DNA of 64,000 nt from Prorocentrum cordatum. Its lineage: Eukaryota; Sar; Dinophyceae; Prorocentrales; Prorocentraceae. The stretch covers positions 396,128-460,127 of the forward strand of contig CAUYUJ010009380.1 of assembly GCA_963575745.1 (NCBI GenBank), given 5' to 3'. Numbering within the stretch: position 1 is the stretch's first letter; the number at the start of each line of letters is the position of its first letter. The notes below the pieces were generated by a model that was not told the DNA's origin, ran no database searches, and was given only the letters and a program-made list of their open reading frames with translations. The position numbers and the translations under genes are program-made. Positions 1-11,547 of the stretch are shown piece after piece.

Positions 1-70
1 AGGCGTAGGCATAGGAGTTAGGGAGAGGCATAGGCATAGGCATAGGCATAGGCATATGCATAGGCATAGC
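1..70. repeat. CATAGG hexamer repeat
   Basis: Imperfect tandem copies of AGGCAT, with GGCGTA and CATATG variants, run from the window edge. It is a microsatellite; the irregular units argue against a telomere. Confidence 0.8.
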
Positions 71-147
71 CATAGAAATTGGGGGGGGCAACGGACAAAT
101 CAGTAGGGCTTGAGCTATGAATCATATAGGGCAAGCCTATTTGGAGA

Positions 148-535
148 ATAATCATCATCAACATCAGCGTCAGCAGCAGCATCAACATCATCGCCATCAG
201 CACCGTCATCATCATCAGCAGCATCATCATCACCTTCATCAGCATCAGCATCAGCATGAGAATCATCATCAGCAGCAGCATCATCATCAGCATCAGCAGC
301 AGCAGCATCGACATCAGCATCAGCATCAGCAGCATCAGCATCAGAATCATCATTATCATCAGCAGCAGCATCATCACCACCACCACCACAATCATCATTA
401 TCACCACCACCACCACCATCACCACCATCACCACCACCACCACCACCATCACAATAATCATCATCGCCATATTATTACTATTACTAATAATATTATTATT
501 CTTCTTCATCATCATCACCATCATAATCATCCCCC
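148..535. repeat. CAT/CAG/CAC trinucleotide microsatellite
   Basis: Interrupted ATC, CAG and CAC triplets fill this stretch, giving long His, Gln, Met or Ile runs in the six frames. These runs are translation artefacts. Confidence 0.9.
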
Positions 536-565
536 TCCTTGGCCTCATCCTTCTCGTCCTCTTCA

Positions 566-643
566 TCCTCCTGATCCTCCTCCTCCTCCTCCTCCTCCTC
601 CTCCTCCTCCTCCTCCTCCTCCTCCTCCTCCTCCTCCTCCTCT
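566..643. repeat. (CTC)n microsatellite
   Basis: Nearly pure CTC triplets, read as poly-Glu on the minus strand. They lie just downstream (minus sense) of the probable RING-CH exon, probably in an intron. Confidence 0.9.
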
Positions 644-710
644 TCGCCTCCCGTCACCTCTCCAGGGAACCGAGGGGGGAGGCAGTGTGGAAGGTTACCG
701 GCGGTGTCGA

Positions 711-1371
711 AACGGGGCTTCCCCGCGCACCGGCACGGCGAGACCAGCTCGCCCGCGTCCTCCCCCTCGAAGCAATACCGGCACAGGCGTTCCTCCTCCC
801 CGAGGGGGAGCGCAAACCAAGGAAACAAAAGGCACGGGGGTCGGTCTGCCCGTCCCCCGTGCCTGTCATCTCCCTCCCCCTCCGCCCTCTGGTCCTGGCT
901 GTCGCTCCTGGCTCCCTGGTTCTCTTCTGCTTGCCCTTGGCCGCCTTGTCTGGCGCCGGCTGTTGTCGTCCGAATGTGTACAGGAGGGCTTGTCGCCTTT
1001 GTCTTCCCCGGCTTGGGTGGGGAAACAAAAGGGGGCTCGAGATTTGAGGTTTCACGTTCGGAGGTTTTTGTCACTTCTCCCTGGTTGTCCAACCTCGGCG
1101 CGCCTTCCAGCAGAGGCGCCTCGCCGAGAGTGTTCTGGGGTGTCCGGATCGTCCCGAACGGCCGCCAAAGGCCACAGATCTGGTTGGAAAACCACCTGGG
1201 GACTGGCTCCGAAGGGGGAACATCGACCTGGAGTCGGCGATGCATCGCCGATGGATCGGCGCTCGGCGAATGCGCGCGTTCCTGGGCGGGGGCGGGATCT
1301 GTTATCGAGCCCCTATAGGCGATGAATGGGCGGCGACTGAGGGTCGATGCATCCACCCTGAACCCACCCAC
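711..1371 (-). CDS. Partial RING-CH (MARCH-like) E3 ubiquitin ligase exon
   Basis: The minus frame is open from 1371 down to about 496. At 711-783 it encodes CRYCFEGEDAGELVSPCRCAG, that is C-x2-C-x12-C-x-C followed by AG. This matches the first half of a RING-CH zinc finger, whose full form is C-x2-C-x(n)-C-x-C-x7-H-x2-C. Proteins of this family are usually membrane-associated E3 ubiquitin ligases. The His and the later Cys ligands are not in frame after position 711, and the reading runs into the poly-Glu CTC repeat. I infer an exon boundary close to 711 and that the rest of the gene lies beyond the window start. The roughly 190 residues before the finger are low complexity and may include non-coding sequence. 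No start codon was chosen with confidence. A degenerate gene fragment is equally possible. Confidence 0.4.
1234..1251. repeat. 18-bp perfect palindrome
   Basis: TCGGCGATGCATCGCCGA is its own reverse complement. A closely related palindrome lies at 7355-7378. Confidence 0.7.
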
Positions 1372-1734
1372 CCTTCACGCTGCCAATGATCCTCATCCTC
1401 CTCCGCCGCGACGCCCGCCGCGGCGCCGCCCGACGGCTGCGCCAGGCCGCCGCTCAGCGCCGCGCCGGGTGCACCGTGCTTGCGGCGGCGGGCGGGGCAA
1501 CGCAGCGGCAGCCACGCGGCCGCGAGGCACGGCGGCGCGGCACAGACCGTGGACATCGGCGGGAGGTTCCAGTTGCGGGCGAGGCCCTGCGGATCGGGCC
1601 TGGCGAGACTAGGAGGGCGGCTGGCGCCCTGGGGAAAGAGCCCTGGGCCCGAGCGGACAGGGCGCGGGCGCAGCCCACGCCGCGGTGCCAACCAGGAGAG
1701 GCGGCTGCAAGAGCAGCGGCAACGGCAGCGCTAT

Positions 1735-1771
1735 CACCACCACCACCACCACCACCACCACCACCACCACC
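1735..1771. repeat. (CAC)n microsatellite
   Basis: About twelve uninterrupted CAC triplets. Confidence 0.9.
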
Positions 1772-2128
1772 TGCACCAGCACCAGCAGGTGCAGGAGCAT
1801 CAGCAGCAGCAGGAGGGAGGAGGTGGAAGGAGGGAGAAGGACGAGGAGAACAGGGAGGACCAAAAGCACGAGAAGGGACAGGGACGCGGGGGCAAGGACG
1901 ACAGAGAAGACGACGACCCAAAACAAAGCAGGAGCACGGAGCAATGGGGAGAGGGCAACCAGCAGCGAGGAGAACGGGGGGTACAGAACCCCCGGAACGG
2001 GAGCGGGAGCAGGAAGGACGAGGAGCAGGCGGGCTCGACGACGAGAAGAGCAGAGCAGAGAGGGACGGCGGGAGAGCAGAGAAAGAGGATGAGACAGAAA
2101 GAGAGACAGAGAGAGAGAAAGGGAGAGA

Positions 2129-2223
2129 AAAAGCAAGCAAGCAAGCAAGGAAGCAAGCAAGGAAGCAAGCAAGCAAGGAAGCAAGCAGGAAAAAAACAAG
2201 CAAGCAAGCAAACAAGCAAGCGA
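2129..2223. repeat. (AAGC)n tetranucleotide repeat
   Basis: Tandem AAGC units with occasional AAGG variants, preceded by a GA-rich tract. Confidence 0.9.
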
Positions 2224-2531
2224 AATGTGATCGCGCCACATATGGCGTCCTGCCCCTCCCCCTATCCCACTGCACTGCGCTGAGGTGTTTCTCTCTCCGC
2301 GGACGCGCGGCATCGCCGACCTGGACCTCCCACAAAAGACCCCATCGTGCTATGAGCAAACAGAAAAAAAGGGAAGCTGCGCACAGAGGAAGAGGAGGCG
2401 ACGGGCGAACTGGAGGACGAGCAGGAGGAAAAGGAGAAGGATGGACGGACGAAGACGAGACGAACAGCAGCAGCAGGAGCTGCAGTTGCAGGCGCGGGAG
2501 GGGGAGGGAGGCCAGAAAAAGTGGGCTGAGA

Positions 2532-2807
2532 TGGCGACGTTAACGCATCGGTCTCATCGCCCATGATGGGAATATCGGACATGCTTCCCGTGACTCAATA
2601 ATCCGTTAAGCTGTGGACCAGTGGGAGCAGTATAACAGGATAGGGAGGAGGGACGACGATGACGACCCTCACTCCATTCACGCGCGCGGAGGCGGGCCCG
2701 CGGTGCCCGCCTCAGAACGTCTTGTCCTGCAAGCACGACACAGCTGCGGCAGGCGGCCGCGGGGCGGCTGGCGGCGGCAGGGAGCAGGCAGGGAGAGAAG
2801 AGTCACA
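2532..2807 (-). repeat. Putative 3' LTR
   Basis: Aligns without gaps for its first 24 bases with 6586-6609, then with small indels to the end. Shared landmarks include CATGATGGG and GTGACTCAATAA. Confidence 0.5.
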
Positions 2808-3141
2808 ATTCCCCCCGCGGCGGGACACGCAGGCCGCACGCTTCGAACCCATCCCAGGGACGCCACGGTTTCCCGGCACTCCCCGCGGCATATTGGCCCC
2901 CCCCGGCGCCTGCTTTTACAGCGCCAGGGGGGGTGGGCAACAAACCAACCTGATCTCCCCCGGGGAAAGCCGAAACGGACCGACGAACCCCCGGAAATAC
3001 TTCCCCGGGCGTCAAATGTGGACGCAGAAATCCACGCAGCCACAGAGGACTCAGCTTGTTTTTGAATTCGCCCGCACAGCTGTTTCCCTGCGTTCTTTGC
3101 AGCTTCATCCAATGTGCCACGTCGCATAACCTCATCAGGAG

Positions 3142-3672
3142 TCAATTTCGACGCCGCCAGCAACAGGACGGGCCATTCTGATGACCTCGGCATTGGCCTG
3201 TCGAGAAAGCATAGCGAATCATATGTTCAGGCAGTAATTCTGGCAGACCCTTGGACGAACCCCGCGCGCCCTTGGGCCCCGGGCTAGTAGACCTACTCCG
3301 AGGCCTGTCCCTTTTCGGGCTTGCCCCATTCCCCCATTTAACCCGCCACGCATCCTCGCCCACGTTCGGCGGCGCACTCGGCTGAGCCGGTTGTGGAGCG
3401 GGGGCTGCCTTAGGCCCCCCGTGACTGCGAGGGCACTCCTGCCCCTTATATGGGCACCGGCCACCTTGCAGAACACACTTGCACGCGACTCTTCCCTCCT
3501 TCCGTCCGTCACGGACCTCGTCTGTAAGCTTGCCCAACGGCCTCGTTGGGTCTGAATAACATGGAACAGCAATCTTGCCAGGCCGTCCTCTTTGGTCGAG
3601 GGTCTTCTTCCGACCACCCACATGAAAACCACTTCGTTCCTTCTCCGTGGACTCGTGCAGCTGACGCAACAA
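3142..3672 (-). pseudogene. CCCH zinc-finger gag-like fragment
   Basis: This 176-codon minus frame contains C64-x8-C73-x6-C80-x3-H84 (DNA 3421-3483), matching a CCCH zinc finger, followed by a Pro/Ala-rich stretch and an Arg/Ser-rich stretch (RPRSRSTSPGPKGARG). A nucleic-acid-binding finger followed by basic low complexity is typical of a retrotransposon gag C-terminus. Its position inside the candidate LTR pair supports that, but a CCCH RNA-binding protein cannot be excluded. Neighbouring minus frames at 3707-3901, 3898-4182, 4336-4608 and 5253-5555 look like further pieces of one coding region broken by stops and frameshifts; I do not recognise a domain in them. Confidence 0.4.
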
Positions 3673-5735
3673 CCACTTCTACGTCTGTTCCAACCTTGCA
3701 GCTGCTCTATCCATAGAAGGCGACTGCCCATTGCATCTTTTGAACGTTCTTCACGTGTTCGTAGAAATGATCATGGGTCGCTGCGGCCACCTCAAGGGAT
3801 GACTTGGACACTCCGTAGAGGACGCGACAAGGAAACTTCCACCCGTTGTAAAAAATGATATAAGTCCACGTACGGTCTGCCTTGACCGATGAAGATGTCA
3901 ATCAAATCCCCCACCCCATATGTTCCTGCCATGCTCTGTATGAACGGAAAGCCAGTGACAAATCAAACGCGCCATCATTCGCCCAGCAAGCCAAAGGGAC
4001 TCGCTGTGCGCACCATACCCCGCGCGCGAGATTTGCGCAATGAGATGCGCCCGCTGCGGCGGGGAATCCTTGTTCGGCTTCATATCGGAAAACGCCTCTG
4101 TCGAGTCCGACGCAATCAGCATATAATTCCGTTCGCACTCCTCTGAGCGCCTCAGAACACTAAGGTCTACATCGGGTCCCATCGCTTGAGCAATCCAAGG
4201 TAATGACCCTCTTCACTCTGGGGATGCCGATGACATTACCCTCGTCGCACGAAGCCTCTATTCCCGAAGCCACGTAGCATCCAGGATGGGCATCGGCTTG
4301 ATGCCCGCTGTCTTTCGAATCTGTTCTCCAGAATTCTAGAAGATATGCGATGGGCCCCGCATCGCCTTGACCATCGCCTCCTCCATCTCCATCGCCGCCA
4401 GGCGGGCTGCCTCCCCCGTCACCTCCACCCCCGACTGAGTCATAAACATTCGAACTGGATCAGGTGGCCCATCTGGCACGCCTGGCATCTCAGACGACGA
4501 ATCCCCCGACGGTTCGACAATTAGAGAACGGAGGCGCGCCGCGGAAGCGCCCCCCCCCCCCCCCCAGTGCCCCATTCGTTCAGAAGAGCACCAATAACCG
4601 CCATGCAAGTCTGAAGTCTTCTCTGATCCAGTTCTCCTTTCGGCCCGTTTTACTTTTCAAATTCATTGCGCTCTTACCTAATATAATCATGGAGGTCCTT
4701 CTGCCGTTGCATGAGACTAGCCACGCGTGCCAGTTCTTCACACCGTCAGGAACGCCAAGGCCACCCCCCCCTGGCGCTCCCGGGCAGCTCCCGCCCCCGC
4801 CCCCGCCTGGTCACGAACGCATTGCCCGCGTCGCCCGGTCATGGGTCATGGAGCACATGCGATTGCCACTACGCGGCGGGGAACATTGAACGCACTTGAT
4901 CGTCTTCACGCATCGGCGAACATGGCACATTTACAAGTCCCCCGAAGCTGCAGCGACGCGCGGCCGCGGCCCCCTCCCCCGAGGCCCGATACGTCGAGCT
5001 CCCCGGCGCCGAAAGCTGCGCCACGGGCGCCAATTCACTCGACCTACCACCCTATGGAAGATGAGTACTGGTCCGAGCCCCCAACGCAGATGCGATCGCA
5101 GCGATGCCACTCTGCACCGCGGGAATCTGCAGCGCAAATGGCATCGCCCCACCACTTCGCCCTGTTGCGCGCTGAACTTCCGGGAGAGGAATCAGATTGT
5201 TATACGCCTCTCTGCTCGACAAGGCCCTCGGCGAGTGCATGCATGTCTGCTTTCATTTCCATTGCACAGTCCGCTGCGGCGCGCCCCCGAAGGCCCCCTC
5301 CTCGCAAAATTGGAACCGCCTCTTCATCTCGCATGGCGAACCGAAGCAGCCGCTTGCAACGCCTTCTCCTGCATCGCGTTTTCTGCAGATCGATGAGAAC
5401 CCCTCGCCTCCATCTCCGCTTTTTCGCACGAGGCGCTGCATGTTTGACTCCTTAAATGCCGCGCGCCCCGCTATTATGCTTCCCGCTTCTATCGTCTTTT
5501 GCCCCGCGGACCCCTCCAACTCCTTCGTTCGCCTTTCGACCCCAATCAGAGACATCTGAGCTGCTTCCGACGCAGCCTCCTGGCCTAAACGGCGGCCCGC
5601 GCAAGTATCTCTTCCTCATTATTCACTTTCCAGAGTGGTTCATCCCTCTGCGTTTGGACCAGGCGAACTTGCGCGGCCAGCTCTTCGCGCAGTGTCGTTT
5701 CATAGGCAGGCCTTTGTCACTGCCTCTTTCTGTCA

Positions 5736-6032
5736 TCATCCATGAAAAGAAAAACGACTGCACTCGCGCCCATGCATTTCGACGCATCCCGAGCAAGGCC
5801 AACTAGGATCGCAGCGCTGGTACGCGAAGGAACAACCGGCACACGCCGGTCGAAAACAAGGGCCCTGGGCGTCGCTCGCTTCCACGGACACCCATTTTCT
5901 GCCGACGGGCAACACCGCGGCCCTCGGGCCAAACAAATATCTTTCATCGGAAATCCCCCAGGGGATCATCCACGGGACCCTTAACTGCTGATTGACCTCG
6001 CACGCAATATGACTGATAATGGCGATCGACAT
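5736..6032 (-). pseudogene. Unrecognised degenerate coding fragment in the LTR candidate
   Basis: A 98-codon minus frame with ordinary amino-acid composition, unlike the surrounding low complexity, and two Cys pairs near its end (CAGC, CSGC). No family is recognised. It lies between the putative 5' LTR and the gag-like finger, so it may be the start of the same broken polyprotein. Confidence 0.25.
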
Positions 6033-6585
6033 GCAGACATTCTGATAGCACTACGTGGAGACACCTTTGAGATCGGGATCGATACTGGGATTCCTTGCAC
6101 GGCTGGGCAGTGATGATCACGAAGCAAACTGTTCGCCATAGTGAGATCACGCAGCCCCACGACCACATCCCCAGGTCCTTCGGAAAGTTTGGCCTCGAGC
6201 TTTTCCTCTGTGTCTGGCGAGGTCCGCTCGAAGCACAATCAAGGTGTTCTGATCTCTGATAGACGGACGATCACACTTCAAGTCAATGACCGCTTCGCGT
6301 TAGTGATCCGACTTCATTTCCACTCCCATCACTTGGACCAGCGCCAAATCACTGTCTTCCATCGGCACAAAGGTGTCGCCAATTAACGACGCGACAAGAG
6401 CCGCTGGAAGAATTGAATTTAAAACATCACGTTGCGGGATGCTCGGCTGATATTGCGCGGCCCCCTATGGAACATGCGCAGAGAGATCACTCGCCGCTCG
6501 CATGTGCAATTTCTATACAGCATTGGAACGCTCGGTTGGTAACCAGTCATTCGCCAAGACGGCTTCCGGCACAAATGGGATACGA

Positions 6586-6868
6586 TGGTGATGTTGACGT
6601 GCCGGTATCATCGCTCATGATGGGTATATCGGAAACGCTTCCTGTGACTCAATAACCGTTAAGCAACGGCTCACTGAGTCAACAAAAAAACAACATAGGG
6701 AGGGGGAGGATGGATGACGACGACGACCCTCATTCCTTTCACGCGCTCGGAAGCGGACCCGCGGTGCCCGCCTAAGTACGTTTTGTCCTGTAAGCACGAT
6801 ACAGCTGCGGCAAGCGGCTGCGGGGCGGCTGCCGGCGGCACGGAGCGAGCACGGAGCGAAAAGTAACA
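6586..6868 (-). repeat. Putative 5' LTR
   Basis: Partner of 2532-2807 in the same orientation. On the minus strand it reads TGTTACTTTT to CATCACCA. Confidence 0.5.
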
Positions 6869-7182
6869 ACTGACCAAGGTAAGGCGGAGGAGGGGAAACG
6901 AGGGGGCGACAACGATGCAAAAAAACTCGGACCCAGAAAATGGCCCCAGCTACGGCGAGAGCGCCAAACGACGAGAACAAGGCACCGATCCGAAAACGAG
7001 GCCCACGCTGCAGCGTACGCACCATTTTGGAACACCGAGAACGAACGTACAGTGAAAAACATGAGTTTGTTTGCCCATGTCTGTGAAAAAACAAAACGCG
7101 GAAAGAACCGATCATCTTCCGGACGGAGTCAGGGGAGATAGGACAGTAGCATTCACAATACGAATTTCGATATACCTAGGGA

Positions 7183-7258
7183 CAGAGAGAGAGAGAGAAA
7201 ACAAAAAAAAAAAAAAAAAAAAAAAAAGGAGAGAGAGACAGAGAGAGAGAGAGAGAAA
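7183..7258. repeat. (GA)n / poly-A / (GA)n tract
   Basis: GA dinucleotides flank about 25 consecutive A residues (7203-7227). Confidence 0.9.
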
Positions 7259-7354
7259 AGCTCGCGCGGGCGCGAGGCGGCGCAGCGAAGGCGAGGGACA
7301 ATGTAGGCCTCCCAGATGGGGTCCGAATAGATGGGGTCGGAGGATCGCGCCAAA

Positions 7355-7378
7355 GCATCGCCGATACATCGGCGATGC
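7355..7378. repeat. Inverted repeat related to the 1234 palindrome
   Basis: GCATCGCCGAT, a two-base AC spacer, then ATCGGCGATGC: perfect 11-bp arms, followed by further GGCGATGC/GGCGACGC copies to about 7400. Confidence 0.7.
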
Positions 7379-7504
7379 ATCGGCGACGCCGGCGATGCCT
7401 CGGCGCCATCGGCATGGAGAAGATCGGGCCCCACATCGAGCCGCAGCGGCGACGCATCGGCGACGCGGCGAGATCCTCCGACCCCATCCGCTCGCGGACC
7501 TCAT

Positions 7505-7702
7505 CTTCGGGAGCTGCCAAGAGGGGGGTGTCCAAGAGGGGTGTGTGCAAATCATGACCCGCGGCATGTGCGCGACCCAGCGGGGGGGCCAGGGACGTAA
7601 TGAAATAAGAAGAGGCGCCATGAAATCTGGGGCGATATCATGGCCCCCACCATGATATCCACCCCCCCCCAGTCATCACCCCTCTCTTTTCCGCCCCCGA
7701 CA
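7505..7702 (+). repeat. Dispersed repeat, copy 1
   Basis: Shares with 13441-13825 the blocks GCCAAGAGGGGGGTGTCCAA, CAAATCATGACC, GGCATGTGCGCG and CTCTCTTTTCC. A small hairpin, GATATCATGG/CCATGATATC around six bases, lies at about 7636-7661. Confidence 0.65.
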
Positions 7703-7888
7703 TCCGGGAGGGCCGGAGGCAGGCAGCGGGCGGGGCTCGCCGCGGCGGCTGGGCGGCCAAGCCGTGGACGGTGGACGGGCGGTCCCACAGCATCGGCCGG
7801 CCCTGCACGGGCGGGGCGCCGCGAGGGGAAGGGGCGGGCGGCAAGGGCGCCGCGGCAGCTTCGCTGCGCCCCGCCCCTGGACAATAAA

Positions 7889-7945
7889 GAAAGGAGAAGG
7901 AGGAGGAGGAGGAGGAGGAGGAGGAAGAGGAGGAGGAGGCGGCAG
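7889..7945. repeat. (GGA)n microsatellite
   Basis: Mostly uninterrupted AGG triplets within a longer purine-rich stretch to about 8020. Confidence 0.85.
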
Positions 7946-8137
7946 GGGAAGGCGAACAAGGAGAAAGAGGAGGAGTGGACGAGGAGGAGGGAGGAGAAGC
8001 AGAAGGAGGGGAGAAAAGGATGCCCAAGCGGTGAGCGATGGACTACGTGAGCTGGCTCATCCCGAGCTACGGCCCGGGCTAGACGCAGGCTTCTGTATCG
8101 GACCAAGAAGATGCTACAGAAGCTAAGCACACACACT

Positions 8138-8155
8138 TTCTCTCTCTCTCTCTCC

Positions 8156-8192
<37 letters not shown>
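8138..8192. repeat. (CT)n microsatellite
   Basis: About 27 CT units with two CCC or TTT interruptions. Confidence 0.9.
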
Positions 8193-8195
<3 letters not shown>

Positions 8196-9529
8196 CCTAT
8201 GCAGGACGTCTGCCAATACAAACACTGTCCATGACCACCTACATCGCTAGAAAAACCAATCATGTGTGTGGCAAACTGGAAACGACTGAATGTTTGGACC
8301 AGACATACGATATCGATAACTACACGCTGCGCCGGCAAGTACCCCCCTTCAGAGCCCGATTCACACAGCAACACCTCGAACCAAGAATCTGGTAGCGATA
8401 AAAAACTCCCTGGCGCTATCCAAACTCACCTTCAAAGCGGAGACATGGCCAACGCATACGCTCAAAGAGCAAGCATAAACCCACTCTACGTACATGCAGC
8501 TCTACCGATCGGCGTCGGGAATACATGATCACGAGCAACACACCAACAAATCGCCGATTAATTGTGTCAGTGTGTTTCTTTCCCTCCTGAATATTTGCTG
8601 TCCTATTACACACTGGCGGAAGCTGGACACAATAACTCAAGGTCGGCTCCAAATGGCTCGAAGGAGTCCACGACAGACAGACTCCACGCCAGCGTATAAT
8701 GTGCTACGTTAGTGGACAGCCAAGGCAGAGGGACCTTACAGCAATCGGTCAACAGCAATCCTTACAGCCGCCCTTCGCGAGAAGCTCTGATTTCATGTTT
8801 GCTCTTGCCGACGATCGGGCTGCTCATGCTTGCCTTTGCCCTACAAAAGCATTGCCCTCTCCCCCGTCGCCCCAGAAACACAGATCGCGTTCGCTGCCCC
8901 TCAGCGAGCTTCAAGGCAGAGGGACCTGGCACCTTCTGTGCGGGAGGCCACGGTTTTGTAATTGGTCGAACCGCACACACGGATGGCAGGGGGCAGCGTC
9001 TGAGCCGCGAGAGGACCGCGCGGCTCACGCCAGCAATTCTGCCCCTGCCTCCCTACTCCCACAACCCAGGTCGTGAGGATGAGGAGAGGAAAGAGAGGGA
9101 CGAAGATAGGGGGGGAACAAACCTACCTCGCTTTTGACCACCCTCGCTTCCAAGAGATACCACACGATGCCAAACTACGGCCTGTGCTGGTCAGGCCGCT
9201 TGACGAGGAGGCGCGTGGTATGACTTGGTTTTGCCTGGAAACGAAAGCGGGGGAGGTAATTCAAGCTCTGAGAAAGAGAGGAACGAAGAGGAGGGGGAGG
9301 GGGAGAGAACCGCGGGAGCACAAGGCGTGCCCGCCAAAATCCACCACGCGAAGCCACGCACCCGTGCGACGGCACGAAGAGGGCCTCGCCCTGGAAAGGC
9401 CTGGGGAGGGGAAAGCAACAGGTGCCCTAGCTATTACAAATCACAAGTCGCCCACGCGACGCGAAACTCTAGAAGGAGGAGGATGCACAGACGAAAAACC
9501 ACGCGATAAAGACAGGAATGAAAGGCTAC
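8193..9529. other. Non-repetitive DNA with no recognised gene
   Basis: Balanced composition and short frames in both strands, none with a domain that I recognise. The block GGCAGAGGGACCT recurs near 8724 and 8914. Nothing else stands out. Confidence 0.5.
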
Positions 9530-11089
9530 TCACGTCGCCGGCGCTTTGCACCGCAGACACCAATGCGGCCGCAGACCCATGGCCCTGTGCACCTTCACGC
9601 AGAAAACCGCGGAAGAGATCAGCAAGTCGTTCCCAATCGCTGCCGTGCCGCACCACGTTATGCGCGCTGTACAAAGCAAAAACTCCGAGGGCCCGCAGAA
9701 AAGCGGCAGCCCAACCGCCCTGCGGAGGTTCATCGGCGCGCAACTGCCTAGAGGAAGGGCTGATGTGGAGAAAATCGCTAAGAACCACTGCGGCCTCGGG
9801 ACGTCAAAACGCAGATGCTGCCAACAGAGTCCACGGCACACAAGACCCTGGCAGTAGTGTTTCAGCGAGACGACGGCCCACCCGCAACACATAACGCACC
9901 ACCCGGCGCGTTGGAACCCGCGGGCCGCCATCCACACGTTCGGGCTCGAACGCAGAGCCGCGGACAGCACCCGCGGAGGAACCAACGGCCCGACGCGCCG
10001 CATGTTGAACAGCATCCTGCGGCACTGGCGACCACAAGAGCATCGAGCTGCCAGCGGTCGAGGCGGCGCCGAAGCGCCCGCTCCATCGCCGCAGCACCGG
10101 GCACAGGCGTCGCCACGCGGGCGCGAGCCTGCCAGTCCTCCAGGAGCCCAGCTTGGGTCGACGCGTCGACGGGCGTCCGCGCAGCCGCCCCCGCGGCAGT
10201 GAACTCCAGCAGCGTGGACTCCAAGGAGAAGAGGACATCCGAGGAAGGGGAAATCCGAGGGGCTGCCCAGTCATATCTCGATCCCAGGCGGTCAGCGCTG
10301 CCGGCTTTCCGTTGCCCGCCGGGCCGCGGCGCGCGGCGAAACGCGTAGACCTCCTGAGCGACACGCCCCATGAACCGCAACCCGATCTTCGGCGAGACCG
10401 GCGACGCCGTTGACGTCTGCAAAAAAAAAGGAAAACCCAAGGAGCGCAACGACTTCAGGACGTCGGGCGCGAGCCAATTTATGGGCCCCGGGAAGAGCCC
10501 CTCACAACCATTCTCTCCACCTCAGCGAAAGCGCCTGGGATGGAGGTCCATCTGCGCCGCGAAGGCAGCCACAGAAGCAATGAAGACCTGGTACGCGGTG
10601 CGCCAGCACGGCGTGCATCACGCCGGCCCAGACGCTCCTCCAGACCGAAGCCCGCCCCTCCATTTCCTTCAAAGCGCCGCTCCATGAATTGGCGCCCCTC
10701 CCAGGCCCAACATTGAAAGCCAAGTATTTCGCCGAGCCAGTCATCCCCACGGCAACCCCAAGGGGAACGTCATCGCGAAGACTGGCGCGAATGGCCGAGC
10801 GGCTGAAAGCCTCGAGAGAAACTGGGACTACTTTGCCCACGTTGAGCTGCCGGAGGGAGACGCGGGCGCACTCCGAGAACGCGGGCTCGAGGGGGAGGGG
10901 GCGCCTCCGCGGCTGCGGGTCCATCAGGGCCGCGTCGTCGATGCAAGCCCGTAAAACGATGGACGGAAGGTCACGGCGCAGCCGCCCGGACAACACGTCG
11001 GCGGCGACCGCGAAGAGCAGGGGAGAGAGAGGGCGCCCGTGCCGGACGCCACGATGCACTCCGAGACCTCGGCAGTGGGCGCCACCCAT
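9530..11089 (-). pseudogene. Decayed non-LTR (LINE) reverse transcriptase, 3' half
   Basis: The first minus frame (11089-10502) encodes GVRHGRPLSPLLFAVAADVL, the usual GxxQGxPLSPLLF block of LINE-type RTs, then ACIDDAAL where an active element has a Y/FADD box, then LNVGKVVP, and KYLAFNVGPGRG, a block I associate with dinoflagellate LINE RTs. Its continuation (QVFIASVAAFAAQMD, NWLAPDVLKSLRSLGFPF) falls in other frames, so frameshifts and stops lie near 10600-10450. A further shift leads to frames 9862-10449 and 9530-10015, which continue the C-terminal region. The Tyr-Ala to Cys-Ile change at the active site plus the frameshifts mean it is dead. The 5' half, including any endonuclease, is missing: at 11090 the sequence passes directly into the ATC microsatellite. 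Confidence 0.7.
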
Positions 11090-11181
11090 GACAACGTCAT
11101 CATCGTCGTCGTCAACATCGACACCATCGTCTCGATCATCATCACCACTGCTATCGTACTCATCGTCATCATCATCACCAC

Positions 11182-11264
<83 letters not shown>

Positions 11265-11486
11265 GCATCATCATCATCAGCAGCATCATCATGATCGGCA
11301 GCGTTATCGTTATCGCCATCCTCATTGTCGGCATCGTCACAATCATCAGCATCGCCACCACCATCATCACATCATCAGCATCAGCATAATCATTAGCACC
11401 ATCATCATCAGCATCATCATCGTCAGTATCATCATAATAATCATCACCATCACCAGCATCATCATCATCATCATCATCATCATCAG

Positions 11487-11547
<61 letters not shown>

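Larger units (their letters stand above)
1372..2530. other. GC-rich low-complexity DNA without a recognisable gene
   Basis: All six frames are open for long distances because of composition. The predicted peptides are Arg/Gln/Glu-rich or Ala/Pro-rich with no domain that I recognise. It contains the CAC and AAGC microsatellites listed separately. Confidence 0.6.
2532..6868 (-). mobile_element. Candidate degenerate LTR retrotransposon, gag-only type
   Basis: Two direct repeats (2532-2807 and 6586-6868, roughly 75-80% alike by eye) bracket 3.8 kb. On the minus strand each begins TGTGACT or TGTTACT and ends CGCCA or CACCA, giving TG...CA termini. Next to the left copy on its internal side is a C-tract (2811-2816), read on the minus strand as a G-rich polypurine tract just before the 3' LTR, where one is expected. 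The interior shows only broken minus-strand frames, one with a CCCH finger. I see no protease, integrase or RT motif. A primer-binding site is not convincing, and the only target-duplication candidate is a 4-base CTGA close to both ends. The divergence of the repeats implies an old insertion. Two independent copies of one dispersed repeat is the alternative reading. Confidence 0.4.

Noticed and set aside
1-70. CATAGG repeat as a telomere
   Set aside because: Irregular units, not a known telomere motif, and followed by other microsatellites.
117-1325. 402-codon + frame with poly-His and poly-Pro
   Set aside because: Translation of CAT/CAC and CTC microsatellites. The minus frame over the same DNA has the only domain-like motif.
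1386-2543. 385-codon + frame and overlapping long frames on both strands
   Set aside because: All six frames are open because of GC-rich low complexity and AAGC/CAC repeats. No domain found.
6566-6585. Primer-binding site next to the right LTR candidate
   Set aside because: Only GTATC matches an initiator-Met tRNA site, which is too weak.
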